Shown: positions 17,280 through 26,075 of the stretch, piece by piece
Layout: the number at the start of each line of letters is the position of its first letter
Position numbering within the stretch: the first letter of the stretch is position 1
From: Halioxenophilus aromaticivorans
Lineage (GTDB): Bacteria > Pseudomonadota > Gammaproteobacteria > Pseudomonadales > Cellvibrionaceae
Direction: 5' to 3'
DNA: 64,000 bases
Assembly (NCBI RefSeq): GCF_042850945.1
Contig: NZ_AP031496.1
Coordinates: 2,108,001 to 2,172,000, forward strand
Made by a program: the position numbers and the translations under genes
The notes under the pieces: generated by a model
Seen by the model: the letters and a program-made list of their open reading frames with translations, nothing else
The model's database searches: none
What the model was told of the DNA's origin: nothing

Positions 17280-18281
17280 TTAGTGGTCACCGGGGGTGTT
17301 TGAGTGAGGCGAGTCGGCCCAGTAAGAGTAGAAATTAAACCATTGGTACGGTGCCTCGCGGCAAACCTTTTCTAAGTGGTTAGCATATTGCTGAGCGTAG
17401 TCTTGCAGTAATTGCTGCCGCCGCTTAGCCGGAAGCTTGATTTGATCAGCGAAATCCACGACATCAAAATACAATCGGTTATCGTCGCCACAATAGTTAC
17501 GGTAGGCGAACATTAACTTCACGGGGCACTCTAAGGCCCGGGCCAATAGGTAGGGGCCAATGGGCAAGTGGGCTGTGCGGCCCATAAAAGTAACAGCAAC
17601 TGTACGAGTGTTGCCCGAGGGTGGTGTGCGGTCGCCGGCAATGAAAACCCATTCACCCGCATCGATTTTATCTTTGAATTGCAATATGGTGGTGATGTCG
17701 AACTCATCCACCTGAAAAACATTAACGCGGGATTGTGGGTTCATCGATTGCATCATCGCCACGTAGTTCTGCGCGTGGCGGTCGTGCAGCAAGACGTTAA
17801 TGGTTTGCGATTTGTAGCGTTGCATAAAGCCGCGGCAGTATTCGATATTACCTAGGTGAGAGCCAATGATTAACTGACCCCGGGTGTCATTTAGCAACCT
17901 TCGGTGGGTTTCTTTATCGCGGATGTAAAACAGGTTTGGGTCCAGCTCCAGGTGCCAAGCCATAAGTTTATCGACCACGGTCTCTGCGAACTCGCGGAAG
18001 TGTCGTAGGCTGGCACTTAGTCCGGGCTTTTTCTTCCAAAGCTCTGGGTAGCATTGCCAGTGTGTGGTTAAAAATTCCAGCGAGCCACGGCGGGCCTGCG
18101 CGCGGAAAAGCACAAAATACCAAACGATGGGGCGCAGCAAAAAAGAAACCGCTGGTCTGCCAAAGTAGCGATGAACCGCCCATAAAAAGCGTAGGCCAGT
18201 GAGGGTGCCGGCCTCGCGCATACTAGACCAATGCAAGGCATCTGCGCTTGCTTTATTGTTGGTAACGGTATCGCCATTCAT
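17280..18281 (-). CDS. LpxL/HtrB-like acyltransferase (corresponds to the acyltransferase half of ApeJ)
   Basis: A 333-residue protein of the lipid A biosynthesis acyltransferase family. The catalytic HX4(D/E) motif is in IIGSHLGNIEYCRGF, AGDRTPPSG is the usual second block, and a hydrophobic N-terminal anchor precedes them (about residues 40-60). In many aryl-polyene clusters this domain is fused to a family 2 glycosyltransferase as ApeJ; here the two are separate genes that overlap by ATGA. It probably acylates the glycolipid anchor at the inner membrane. Confidence 0.88.
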   Translation of the reverse strand: MNGDTVTNNKASADALHWSSMREAGTLTGLRFLWAVHRYFGRPAVSFLLRPIVWYFVLFRAQARRGSLEFLTTHWQCYPELWKKKPGLSASLRHFREFAETVVDKLMAWHLELDPNLFYIRDKETHRRLLNDTRGQLIIGSHLGNIEYCRGFMQRYKSQTINVLLHDRHAQNYVAMMQSMNPQSRVNVFQVDEFDITTILQFKDKIDAGEWVFIAGDRTPPSGNTRTVAVTFMGRTAHLPIGPYLLARALECPVKLMFAYRNYCGDDNRLYFDVVDFADQIKLPAKRRQQLLQDYAQQYANHLEKVCREAPYQWFNFYSYWADSPHSNTPGDH

Positions 18282-19024
18282 GGTTGCGGGCGCCCGCGTA
18301 ATTTTTTACTCACTAACCAAGGCAACCGCAATAGCATGCCGGTGACTAGACGAGTGTGTAATTGAATCAACACAAGATTATCGCGCAGATAATGGAAATG
18401 TGAGGCGGCCCCGGGTGGGTAGACCACCCGAGTATCGATAAATTGCAGATCGACATCGGACCATACTGCTTTCACCAATACTTCAGTATCGAAATCCATG
18501 CGCGGGCCAACGTAATACCGGTCGAAAACGGTGTCTAAAGCGTCCAAAGGGTAGACTCGAAAGCCACACAGGCCGTCTTTGATTTTTAACGACAGGGTTT
18601 CCAGTGCAGTCCAAAAGTCGGTGACCTTGCGGCCGTAAACACGGGCTTTAGGAGCGTCGTCGGTGAATGTCGGCTTGCCGCAAATAATCCACTGCGGTTG
18701 CTTTTTGCTCGCTTCAATGAACCTACTAACATCCTCTAGGCAGTGCTGGCCGTCGGCATCTATCTGAATGCCGTGGCTAAAGCCTAGGTAGCGGGCGAGG
18801 CCGAGCCCGGTACGCACGGCGGCACCTTTGCCTCGGTTGTGGCCGTGTTCGATAAGGTGCAGGTCGTTTTGCTCACTGCACAATTGCTGCACCTGGGACA
18901 AATTGTGTGGGTCGCTGCCGTCGTCAATTAATACGATGGGAATATCTAAGCCGCGCAATTTAGGCAGAAAGTTAGCGAGCTCCGCGGCGTGATTGTAGTG
19001 GGGTACGATTAAACAATAGCTCAC
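18278..19024 (-). CDS. Family 2 glycosyltransferase (glycosyltransferase half of ApeJ)
   Basis: A 248-residue GT-A fold enzyme: VPHYNHAAELANFL at the N-terminus, IVLIDDGSDPHN, and the nucleotide/metal-binding IQIDADGQH. It resembles the N-terminal half of ApeJ and the DPM1-like group of glycosyltransferases. It would add a sugar or sugar phosphate when the lipid anchor of the polyene is made. Both its ends overlap neighbours by ATGA, so the operon is tightly coupled here. Confidence 0.9.
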   Translation of the reverse strand: MSYCLIVPHYNHAAELANFLPKLRGLDIPIVLIDDGSDPHNLSQVQQLCSEQNDLHLIEHGHNRGKGAAVRTGLGLARYLGFSHGIQIDADGQHCLEDVSRFIEASKKQPQWIICGKPTFTDDAPKARVYGRKVTDFWTALETLSLKIKDGLCGFRVYPLDALDTVFDRYYVGPRMDFDTEVLVKAVWSDVDLQFIDTRVVYPPGAASHFHYLRDNLVLIQLHTRLVTGMLLRLPWLVSKKLRGRPQP

Positions 19025-19404
19025 AAAAATTCCCCACTAAAAGTGCCGCTGGAGCACACGTCATCGCCACTGAAGTACTGAAAGTTAACCCGTTGTTTTT
19101 CCCGAAGTACAGTAAGGGTTAGGCTTACTTCGGTATTGGGTAAAATAATTTTATTGAACTTCAAACTTTTTACCTGGGTAATACGCTTCAAGTCGGCCAA
19201 TTGCCGAGCGAAAAACTGCGCCCAATGCAATTGCACAACCCCGGGTAGTACTGGGTTGCCCGGGAAATGGCCGTTAAACCAACGGCAATCATCGGCGACA
19301 AATAGCGTTAGTTGCCAAGCGCTGCTCTGCGCGTGGGAGGCGTTTAACGCTTTTAGATGTGGCCATTCGTTGGCCGGCGATGGATAAGTAATGGTGTTTG
19401 TCAT
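19021..19404 (-). CDS. Hotdog dehydratase (ApeI-like)
   Basis: A 127-residue FabA/FabZ-like protein with CRWFNGHFPGNPVLPGVVQL, the signature of the ApeI dehydratases, where the histidine of GHFPGNP is catalytic. It would work with the other dehydratase at 16831-17277 on polyene intermediates. The ATG at 19404 (MTNTITYPSP) is preferred; a longer frame from 19488 overlaps the upstream membrane-protein gene and adds unrelated sequence. Confidence 0.9.
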   Translation of the reverse strand: MTNTITYPSPANEWPHLKALNASHAQSSAWQLTLFVADDCRWFNGHFPGNPVLPGVVQLHWAQFFARQLADLKRITQVKSLKFNKIILPNTEVSLTLTVLREKQRVNFQYFSGDDVCSSGTFSGEFL

Positions 19405-19417
19405 GTTGATAATTGCT

Positions 19418-20011
19418 TTAAGCGTTGTGGTCTTTTGGGTCAGGCCAACGGCGTCGGTAAAACTGCCGAAACAGCAACTCAACGGCAAAAAATAGCGCCA
19501 TAATCAGGTAGGAAATAACGCAATTATAAAGGGCCCATATTTCGGTGCTGGTAAACAGCGCCGTGCACAATGCTGCCAGCCCGTTACCGGTAAGAAAAAT
19601 GGCCCAGGCTAACGTTAGCTTGCGCATATAGGCACGGGCTTGCGGAGGGTGTGGCGTGTTAGTGCTGAAGCGTGTGGCAAAGTACTCTATTAGCGATTGC
19701 TCTTTTGTCAGAGAGAGGGCAAAGCTCGCGGCCACAGAAAAATTCATCACCGCCGGGTAAAATTTTAAATAGATGGCATTGTGAGAAGCGTAGGCAATAA
19801 CGCACAGCGTAATAACGCCAATTAATATCCAGTATTCCTTAGCGCTGGCTTGGTGCCGGTTCACCAGCAACCGGCCCGTGGCAATAATAATAAGCCCCAG
19901 TGCCAACACAGCTATGCCTTGGCTCTGTACGTTGAAATACAGCCATGCCGGGTAGAGCAATGCAAGTAACGTAATCACGGCGGAACACACTTTGGTCCAG
20001 GAGGCAGACAT
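19418..20011 (-). CDS. Polytopic membrane protein of aryl-polyene clusters (ApeG-like, COG4648 type)
   Basis: A 197-residue protein with about five hydrophobic segments: residues roughly 8-26, 30-48, 62-80, 135-155 and 165-182. The ending PAVMNFSVAASFALSLT...W..YN..ISYLLM-type layout matches the small membrane protein that accompanies aryl-polyene clusters. Function is unknown in the family; a lipid-handling or partner role at the inner membrane is assumed. It lies 5 bases after the flavoprotein stop and 13 bases before the dehydratase. Confidence 0.82.
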   Translation of the reverse strand: MSASWTKVCSAVITLLALLYPAWLYFNVQSQGIAVLALGLIIIATGRLLVNRHQASAKEYWILIGVITLCVIAYASHNAIYLKFYPAVMNFSVAASFALSLTKEQSLIEYFATRFSTNTPHPPQARAYMRKLTLAWAIFLTGNGLAALCTALFTSTEIWALYNCVISYLIMALFFAVELLFRQFYRRRWPDPKDHNA

Positions 20012-20016
20012 GGATA

Positions 20017-21591
20017 CTAGGCCAGTACTTGGTGCCGGTAATCTGCCAAAAGTGCTCGCTCGCCGTCACTAATAGCCTTTGTGGGGTTGCTACTGAGCAT
20101 ATCCGTGAAGTAGGTCATTAACTGCTCCAAACATCTGCGGCTGTTGGGCAGGGCCTGCTCCAGGGGCAGGGATTCGTCGGTTAATTGGCCGATGATTTCG
20201 TGCAAAACCGGTAACTCGTACTGATCGATAAACATTCCTTGTGGCGTCAATATTCGGCGCTGTTGGGCTCGCTCTCTAAACAGCGCCTGCATTGTTTGAT
20301 TGAGACTAATGACGTGCTGTAAATCTGGAATAAATCGCTTAATGGTTTGCACGCTGGTAACGGCATTTTTGTAGTACAACAGCACCAGCACCCCCCAGTA
20401 GAAGGCATAGTCCCAGGCCAGTTTAACCGACATCATTTGGCGATCGCCGAAGCCGCCGTATTGTTGCCGGTACACCGAAACGGTATTGTCGAAGAAATTC
20501 GTAAAGAAAAACTCCAGCACATTGCAGTCTCGGTTAATCGCCTGGCCGTTGGATTGCTGGCTGATGATATGGCTAATGATGTCGTTGCCTAGGGCGATAA
20601 AATCCGCGCCCGGCGAGTAGAAAGGGTCGGCAAAGACGCCGGCCTCGCCAGTGAGGGCCCAGCCGTCGCTGGAAAATAGCTTGTCACAGCCGTAGGAGTA
20701 GTCGCGGACATTGACGAAATCCAGCACCTTGGCATCAGACAGCGCAGCGGCTAGGTGAGGTTGATGCTGATCTAGCCAAGCCAGTGCTTCGTTGTAATTG
20801 CTGATGGCTGCTTGTTCATAGGCAATGTCGTCCATTACCAAACCGATACTGGTAGCGCCACTGCCTAACGGTATTACCCATGCCCAATAGCCCGGCCCCA
20901 TTAAATGGTTGGTACTCAACCAACGTTGGCCACAACTTGCAATTTTATCGTGCCAATGAGTTTGGTTGCTCCAATCATCGATTTTGATGGTTTTGTCCAC
21001 CCGGAACCAAATAGCATTGCCGCGATGGTGACTTGGCTTGTGCAAACCGAGGCTGTTTTTCACCAGCGCTTGGCGCCCGGCAGCGTCGATTAACCAGCGG
21101 CTGTGTAAGGTCTGGTGTTGGCCATGTTGGTCTTTAAAACGAGCCTGCTGCGTGCCTTGCCCCAGTTCTACGCTCTCGATGTCGACGCCATCCAAAACAG
21201 TAACGCCCTGGGCCAGCAAGCGCTGTTGCAAGTGGTTTTCCACCAAGCCGCGCTCGATCTGAAAAGTTGGTAGGTCAAACCGCCGGCTTACGCCCAGCTC
21301 GTCTTGTTGGCTGAAATCCGTTTGTGGTGAGCCAAAAAAACAACGCAGGCCAAACTTTTGAAGATGCTGGCTGGCGAAGTGATCTTTTAAGCCCAAGGTG
21401 TGGGAGAGGTAACGTGAGCCAATTTCCACGGTGGATTCACCCACCTTGGCGGTCACATTGTTGACGGGGAACCGGCTGCGCTCCAACAGAGTGATTTTCA
21501 GCTCTGGGTTTTGTTCAATAAGCTGGGTAGCCAAACCCAGGCCGGCGATGCCCCCACCAGCAATTATGACGTCTGGATTACCTGCAGCCAC
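20017..21591 (-). CDS. FAD-dependent halogenase-like monooxygenase B (tryptophan-halogenase type)
   Basis: A 524-residue flavoprotein with GGGIAGLGLA (residues 12-21), AKVGEST at 48-54, a lysine at position 79 in LQKFGLRCFFGS, the halogenase signature W236-A-W-V-I-P241 and a second FAD block GEAGVFADPFYSPGADF. The size and motif set are those of flavin-dependent halogenases; homologues are regular members of aryl-polyene, dialkylresorcinol and xanthomonadin clusters. It is not a duplicate of the flavoprotein at 8259-9572: motif contexts and length differ. A GTG start at 21591 is used, with AAAGGA about 11 bases upstream. Whether it halogenates, or only oxidises, cannot be decided by sequence. 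Confidence 0.83.
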   Translation of the reverse strand: MAAGNPDVIIAGGGIAGLGLATQLIEQNPELKITLLERSRFPVNNVTAKVGESTVEIGSRYLSHTLGLKDHFASQHLQKFGLRCFFGSPQTDFSQQDELGVSRRFDLPTFQIERGLVENHLQQRLLAQGVTVLDGVDIESVELGQGTQQARFKDQHGQHQTLHSRWLIDAAGRQALVKNSLGLHKPSHHRGNAIWFRVDKTIKIDDWSNQTHWHDKIASCGQRWLSTNHLMGPGYWAWVIPLGSGATSIGLVMDDIAYEQAAISNYNEALAWLDQHQPHLAAALSDAKVLDFVNVRDYSYGCDKLFSSDGWALTGEAGVFADPFYSPGADFIALGNDIISHIISQQSNGQAINRDCNVLEFFFTNFFDNTVSVYRQQYGGFGDRQMMSVKLAWDYAFYWGVLVLLYYKNAVTSVQTIKRFIPDLQHVISLNQTMQALFRERAQQRRILTPQGMFIDQYELPVLHEIIGQLTDESLPLEQALPNSRRCLEQLMTYFTDMLSSNPTKAISDGERALLADYRHQVLA

Positions 21592-21618
21592 GATTTCAAT
21601 GTCCTTTTAACAACTGAT

Positions 21619-22434
21619 TTATTCTGCCGCCATCCAGGCGGTACAGGGTTTAACGTCGATTTCCAGCGCGCTACCTTGGCTGAGCGGAAGGCTCAGCTTT
21701 GAGGCCGGTGCTGCCGTCAGCGCCTTGGCTAAACACAGGGATTTTGCCGCGGGATTGGCAGCGTAGAGGTGCTCTAGCTGTGCTGTGTTCAGTGTAGGCC
21801 ATTTGGGTTGCGCCAGGGTGACGGTTTTGGCGTCCAATCGAGTGGCAAGGCCGGTATCGTCGCTGGGGCTAATCAGCATGGCGAAGCCAAACGCTTGCTC
21901 GTTGGAAAATAAGCGGCTGAGAACCTGGGATGTAGCGGTGTCATAGAACGCCAGCAGCACCGGGCGCTGTTCGGTGATGCACTGCACCATACCCTCGAGC
22001 AAAGCGATGGATACCGAATATCCCAGCCCGGCAATGGAGTTGGCCGGTTGTCGGCAGTGGGTGGCGATGGTCCAATATCCGGCCGCAGCGTTGTGAACAG
22101 AATTGTGAAATTTGGTGGGTGACAATTGTTTGTCCGGCCCGGCTAGCACCTTGCACATATAATCCGTGAGGTCGGTATCGCCTAGGCCTGAGGCAAACAC
22201 GCAGGCGGCCTCAGTGGCCGGTATGTCACTCATTGCTATGGCTTGCGAGGCCGTCTCCACGGCAATGCGCACGGCCAAAGGGGCTCTGCGTCGCTCGTTG
22301 GCGGGTATTACAGCAGGCTTTGGCGCTTTAAGGGCATCGTCGTTACCACCGTGGCCAGCCAACAGGTTTTGAAGATCCCGCCAATTTTCAAAGCCCGGGC
22401 CAAAGGCGCCGAGCCCGTGTACAAAAACTTGCAT
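21619..22434 (-). CDS. Ketosynthase chain-length-factor-like subunit (ApeC-like)
   Basis: A 271-residue protein of the N-terminal-like beta-ketoacyl synthase family. TKFHNSVHNAAAGYWTI and LGYSVSIALLEG are its hallmarks, and it lacks the Cys-His-His set of a true ketosynthase. In aryl-polyene systems such a subunit pairs with the upstream ketosynthase as a chain-length-factor heterodimer. The ATG at 22434 has GAGG 5 bases upstream; a GTG at 22440 is the alternative. It starts 8 bases after the ketosynthase stop, as expected for a stoichiometric pair. Confidence 0.88.
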   Translation of the reverse strand: MQVFVHGLGAFGPGFENWRDLQNLLAGHGGNDDALKAPKPAVIPANERRRAPLAVRIAVETASQAIAMSDIPATEAACVFASGLGDTDLTDYMCKVLAGPDKQLSPTKFHNSVHNAAAGYWTIATHCRQPANSIAGLGYSVSIALLEGMVQCITEQRPVLLAFYDTATSQVLSRLFSNEQAFGFAMLISPSDDTGLATRLDAKTVTLAQPKWPTLNTAQLEHLYAANPAAKSLCLAKALTAAPASKLSLPLSQGSALEIDVKPCTAWMAAE

Positions 22435-22441
22435 CTTCACC

Positions 22442-23641
22442 TCAACTGGCCGTGGCGCTAAAAATTAGGCTGCAATTGTTGCCGCCAAAACCAAAGGAAT
22501 TGCTCATAACGTGCTGACAGAGCTTGGTTACGTTGTTGCGCGGCAGTGGCAAGGTGAGCCTTGGGTCCTGTTGCTGCAGGTTTAAATTGGCCGGCACGAT
22601 ACCGCTTATTAGTGTATCCACAGCGATTAACGCTTCTGTGATGCCGGCGGCACCTAGGGTATGCCCGGTCCAGCCCTTGGTGGAGGAGCACAAGGTATTT
22701 TCGCCAAATAGCACGCTGATGACATCACCTTCGATGGCGTCGTTGGCCTGGCTGGCGGTGCCGTGCAAATTAACGTAATCGATTTGCGCCGGTTGCAGTT
22801 TGGCTTGGCTCAATGCCTGCTGCATGGCCAGCCGCGCGCCGGTGCCCTCGGGGTGTGGGTGAGACATGTGGTGGGCATCGGAGCTTTCGCCGTAACCGGA
22901 AAGCGTAATCCGGTGGCGGCTTAAGGGAAACTCGGCGCTGAGCTGCTCTGCATTGGCAAGCAGAGCAAAGCCTGCGGCTTCGCCTATATTGATGCCGGTG
23001 CGATTTTGGTCGAAGGGTTGGCACGGGGCAGGGGAGACCAGTTGTAATGCGTTAAAGCCGTGTACCACGCTCAAACCCAATGCATCGGTGCCACCCACCA
23101 CAACGGCGTCAACAACACCTGCTGCTAGCCACCTAGCGGCACTGGCAAATACCTTAGCCGACGATGAGCAGGCCGTGTTGATGGTCATGCTGGGCCCAGT
23201 GATCCCCAGCGTGTGTGCGACATACAATCCCAATGCGTGCGGGTTGTGAACCTCAGGTTGTTGAAATTCTGGGGCTAGCTCACCGTCATCGGTTAATTGC
23301 TGATAGGCCGTCTCTGTGCGGTCAATGGCCGAGGTGCTGGAGCCCACGATGATGCCAATGCGGGCAGCGTCAAAGTACTGCTTGAGGGTCTCTACCGAGG
23401 CTAAAAATTGGCCTTGTCGCAGACAATAGTCTGCCAGTGCATTGTTGCGGCACTGCCACGGGCCGAGGTCTAGGCCATCCACTTGCGCTACGCGCCCAAT
23501 CCATGTGTCGACGTCTGAGCCGGGCAAATCGTTGCGCCTCAGACCGCTGCTCTGGCTGTCTATGGCCGGTCGCAATGCGTCACGATTTTGCCAGGCGGCG
23601 GTGGTGCTTTGGTAATCGAGTAGTCTAATATCCATAATCAT
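22442..23641 (-). CDS. Beta-ketoacyl-ACP synthase, FabB-like (ApeO-like)
   Basis: A condensing enzyme of about 400 residues. Counted from MDIRLLDYQS, the catalytic set is C156 in INTACSSSAKV, H291 in NLHGTASQAND and H325 in WTGHTLGAAG. It is the first gene of the nine-gene leftward operon and sits directly upstream of the chain-length-factor-like gene, its likely partner in polyene elongation. Two starts are close together (ATG at 23641 and 23635); a longer frame from 23689 adds a non-conserved Ser/Arg-rich stretch and is less likely. Confidence 0.92.
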   Translation of the reverse strand: MIMDIRLLDYQSTTAAWQNRDALRPAIDSQSSGLRRNDLPGSDVDTWIGRVAQVDGLDLGPWQCRNNALADYCLRQGQFLASVETLKQYFDAARIGIIVGSSTSAIDRTETAYQQLTDDGELAPEFQQPEVHNPHALGLYVAHTLGITGPSMTINTACSSSAKVFASAARWLAAGVVDAVVVGGTDALGLSVVHGFNALQLVSPAPCQPFDQNRTGINIGEAAGFALLANAEQLSAEFPLSRHRITLSGYGESSDAHHMSHPHPEGTGARLAMQQALSQAKLQPAQIDYVNLHGTASQANDAIEGDVISVLFGENTLCSSTKGWTGHTLGAAGITEALIAVDTLISGIVPANLNLQQQDPRLTLPLPRNNVTKLCQHVMSNSFGFGGNNCSLIFSATAS

Positions 23642-23709
23642 CGCGCCGGAAAGCCATTTTCTTCGCCGGCTGCTGCTGCTAAAAATCACGTAATTGTAAC
23701 AGAGAGAAA

Positions 23710-24591
23710 ATGTTCATCCCAAACACTGTGTTAACTTCGCGCTGTAACAAGTGGTTGTTTACCTTGGCCCTGGTGGGTTGCATTACGCCAAAGATATGGG
23801 CACAAGAGACTGCCAAGCCTTTATTTGAAATGGGCATCGGAATAGGAGCAGTGAATCAACCGTTCTACCCCGGCAGTGGCCAGCAGCGCAATATTGTGTT
23901 CCCGGCTCCGGTACCCATTTATCGAGGTAAGGTGTTCAAATCCGACAGCCGGGGCATTCGGGCCGAAGTGGTGGATGAGCCCCGTTACCGGCTGGATATC
24001 AGTGCCGACATCAATTTTGCCATCAACAGCGACGACATCGATGCTCGGGAGGGGATGGCTGATATCGACACCATGTTGCAAATAGGCCCGTCGTTTCAGA
24101 TCGATTTGTATGATGGAGCCACTAATCGGATTAAATTGAACCTGCCATTGCGCTTTAACTTGGGCGTTAGCTGGCAGGGTGTATCAGACAACGGCTTTAC
24201 CTTTGCGCCCAATGTGAGCTTCCACCATGGCTTTCAGTGGCGGGAAACCCCTTGGCTGGCCAGTGTATCTGCGGGGCCGCAATTTGGCAGCCAGCAATTT
24301 CACGATGTGTACTACCATGTTGCCGACCGCTATGCCACCGCCGAGCGAGCAGCCTATCGGGCCGACGCTGGCTATTCTGGCAGTAGAATCACGGCATCTA
24401 TACGATCGCGCACAGACCAGCGCCTCTGGGTGTTGTTTGCCCGCTACGACCATTTAAGCGGGGCCGAGTTTGAGGATTCTCCGTTGGTGGAAACCAATTA
24501 CGGCTTAAGTGTTGGCTTTATTTACAGCCGATTTGTGTTTCGTTCCAAGACCACTGTCAGCCGGGACGATGAAAAAGTCGTACGTCGATAG
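23710..24591 (+). CDS. MipA/OmpV family outer-membrane protein
   Basis: A 293-residue beta-barrel protein with a signal peptide (cleavage near IWAQ, about residue 31). The start of the mature part, GIGIGAVNQPFYPGSGQQRN..PAPVPIYRG, is the MipA/OmpV opening, and the protein ends in SVGFIYSRFVFRSK, a plausible terminal strand with a short tail. Family members scaffold murein enzymes (MipA) or are porin-like antigens (OmpV). It diverges from the pigment ketosynthase with only about 70 bases between starts, so promoters must overlap; a functional link is not shown. Confidence 0.88.
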   Translation: MFIPNTVLTSRCNKWLFTLALVGCITPKIWAQETAKPLFEMGIGIGAVNQPFYPGSGQQRNIVFPAPVPIYRGKVFKSDSRGIRAEVVDEPRYRLDISADINFAINSDDIDAREGMADIDTMLQIGPSFQIDLYDGATNRIKLNLPLRFNLGVSWQGVSDNGFTFAPNVSFHHGFQWRETPWLASVSAGPQFGSQQFHDVYYHVADRYATAERAAYRADAGYSGSRITASIRSRTDQRLWVLFARYDHLSGAEFEDSPLVETNYGLSVGFIYSRFVFRSKTTVSRDDEKVVRR

Positions 24592-24610
24592 CTTGCCAGA
24601 GGCCAAAAAA

Positions 24611-24633
24611 AACCGGCACGCGGCCGGTTTTTT
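24611..24633. terminator. Bidirectional terminator between convergent genes
   Basis: ACCGG and CCGGT arms close over CACGCGG, with A8 on the left and T6 on the right. It lies between the MipA/OmpV stop and the convergent hypothetical gene, and can serve both. Confidence 0.85.
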
Positions 24634-24648
24634 AACTAGAAAAGGGCG

Positions 24649-25182
24649 TTAGGAGGCCAGCAGACGGTCGTATCTCCGGCTAAGAATGTCGTAGAAGGTT
24701 TCCCTTAGACTGTTGATTTCGCCCTTGATCTTGGCAATGTCCTCCACCGAAATGTCGGTGCGGCCCACGTACACTTCCTTGCGGAACATAACGATGCGGG
24801 CAGCGTAGATGCGCAGGGTTTTTTCCATGCCTTTTTCACCCAGCATGAGCAGGGTGGCCTGGGCGTCGGCGAGCTTTTTAAATTCGGCTACGAGGTCCTT
24901 ATTCACCTGGGTCAGTTCAGCCTTGCGGCCTGCGGGCCAGCGCTCACCGTAGCGCATGGACTCCATAATCAGGGCAGAATATTTAGCGAAGGCGTGGCTT
25001 ACATTACCCACGTCGGAAGAAATCTGCTCTAACAACTGAATGCGGCGATTGCCAGCGGGTTGGTCATCGTTGGTGTTTTGGCGCCGCCAATGTACAAGCC
25101 AATACAACATGGCGGCGATAATCGCGCCAAGAGAAACTTTTACGCTGGTGTCAATCAGTTGCCAAATGGTGCCCTGGTCCAT
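24649..25182 (-). CDS. Uncharacterised membrane-anchored protein
   Basis: Not recognised. The protein (about 177 residues) has one N-terminal transmembrane segment (about residues 12-32) and a helical, charged remainder that may form coiled coils. The start at 25182 has GAGAG about 8 bases upstream; a GTG at 25197 is an alternative. It is upstream of nothing obvious on its strand and lies 68 bases from yciH. No enzyme motif is visible. Confidence 0.7.
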   Translation of the reverse strand: MDQGTIWQLIDTSVKVSLGAIIAAMLYWLVHWRRQNTNDDQPAGNRRIQLLEQISSDVGNVSHAFAKYSALIMESMRYGERWPAGRKAELTQVNKDLVAEFKKLADAQATLLMLGEKGMEKTLRIYAARIVMFRKEVYVGRTDISVEDIAKIKGEINSLRETFYDILSRRYDRLLAS

Positions 25183-25265
25183 AATGTCTGCTCTCACTTA
25201 TGCCAATAAACCGTCGTAAGCGGTGATCTAGGTGACCTAGTGCAAAGACCGTTCCCAATCTGGCG

Positions 25266-25592
25266 CTAACCGCCGGCAATTTTTACGCTGTGTCCCAAGA
25301 CCTCTAGGAGCTGTTTAATCTTGTCTCGGTCGTCGCTCTGAACTTCGACAATACCGTCCTTGACGGCGCCGCCGACCCCAAGTTTCTGTTTTAGGGTTTT
25401 GGCGGTATCCTTTAATGACTCTGGCGGTAAGCCTGTTACTAGGCTAACGCCTTTACCTTTGCGACCTTTGGTTTCGCGTTTAATTCGAACCACGCCATCG
25501 GTAACGGTGGAGGTGGGGGTGGCGTCTGGTGGTTTGGCTCGGCCGCCATCGGTGGAATAGACCAAGCGGCTATTTTTGTTGGGTTTGCTCAT
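25266..25592 (-). CDS. yciH: SUI1-family translation factor YciH
   Basis: A 108-residue eIF1/SUI1-like protein. The core RIKRETKGRKGKGVSLVTGL ... LKQKLGVGGAVKDG is the SUI1 signature, and the length matches bacterial YciH. These proteins bind the 30S subunit and influence start-codon selection in vitro. It is in tandem with the zinc-ribbon membrane protein at 25614-25937, 21 bases downstream of it. Confidence 0.93.
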   Translation of the reverse strand: MSKPNKNSRLVYSTDGGRAKPPDATPTSTVTDGVVRIKRETKGRKGKGVSLVTGLPPESLKDTAKTLKQKLGVGGAVKDGIVEVQSDDRDKIKQLLEVLGHSVKIAGG

Positions 25593-25613
25593 AAATTCGC
25601 CTATTACACGGTG

Positions 25614-25937
25614 TTAGTGATGTGACGGGGCCTTTACCAGCTTTTGGCTCCATAAACCAAACAGCAATAGGGCCAAACCAATGCCGAAAACGTAGAGAGC
25701 TGGGATGGGCACCAATTGCCAATAATGGAATAGGGGTGCCAAAATAACAGCTACAAATAGCCCAATGGAGGTGAGTTTTTCTGCGCTCTCTGGTAATTGG
25801 ATGGCCTTCTGGCAGTGGGGGCAGGGGAATGCTTCACGCTGCAAGAAGGCTTTTAAGAGCCCGTGACGTTTAAGCAAGGCTTTGTCCATGGGCACATTGC
25901 AGTAGGGGCAACGGACGATTTTTACCAGGGATAACAC
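25614..25937 (-). CDS. Zinc-ribbon membrane protein of unknown function
   Basis: A 107-residue protein with two CPxC pairs at the N-terminus (CPYC at about residues 10-13 and CPHC at 39-42), which should bind one zinc, followed by two transmembrane segments (about residues 57-72 and 77-95). No function is recognised. The GTG start at 25937 is the only one that keeps the first CxxC pair. It is upstream of yciH in the same direction. Confidence 0.7.
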   Translation of the reverse strand: MLSLVKIVRCPYCNVPMDKALLKRHGLLKAFLQREAFPCPHCQKAIQLPESAEKLTSIGLFVAVILAPLFHYWQLVPIPALYVFGIGLALLLFGLWSQKLVKAPSHH

Positions 25938-26075
25938 AGGGCGGTATTCTCACGAGGGCGGAAAACCGCTAGTTTACCAATCGAGCTAAAATTCTGGCAA
26001 ATCATGAGTCGGTTGGCTCATCTTAAGTTAAGCTTAAAATCTGATCAGGTAGTAGAAGGTAGGAACAGGTAACGC

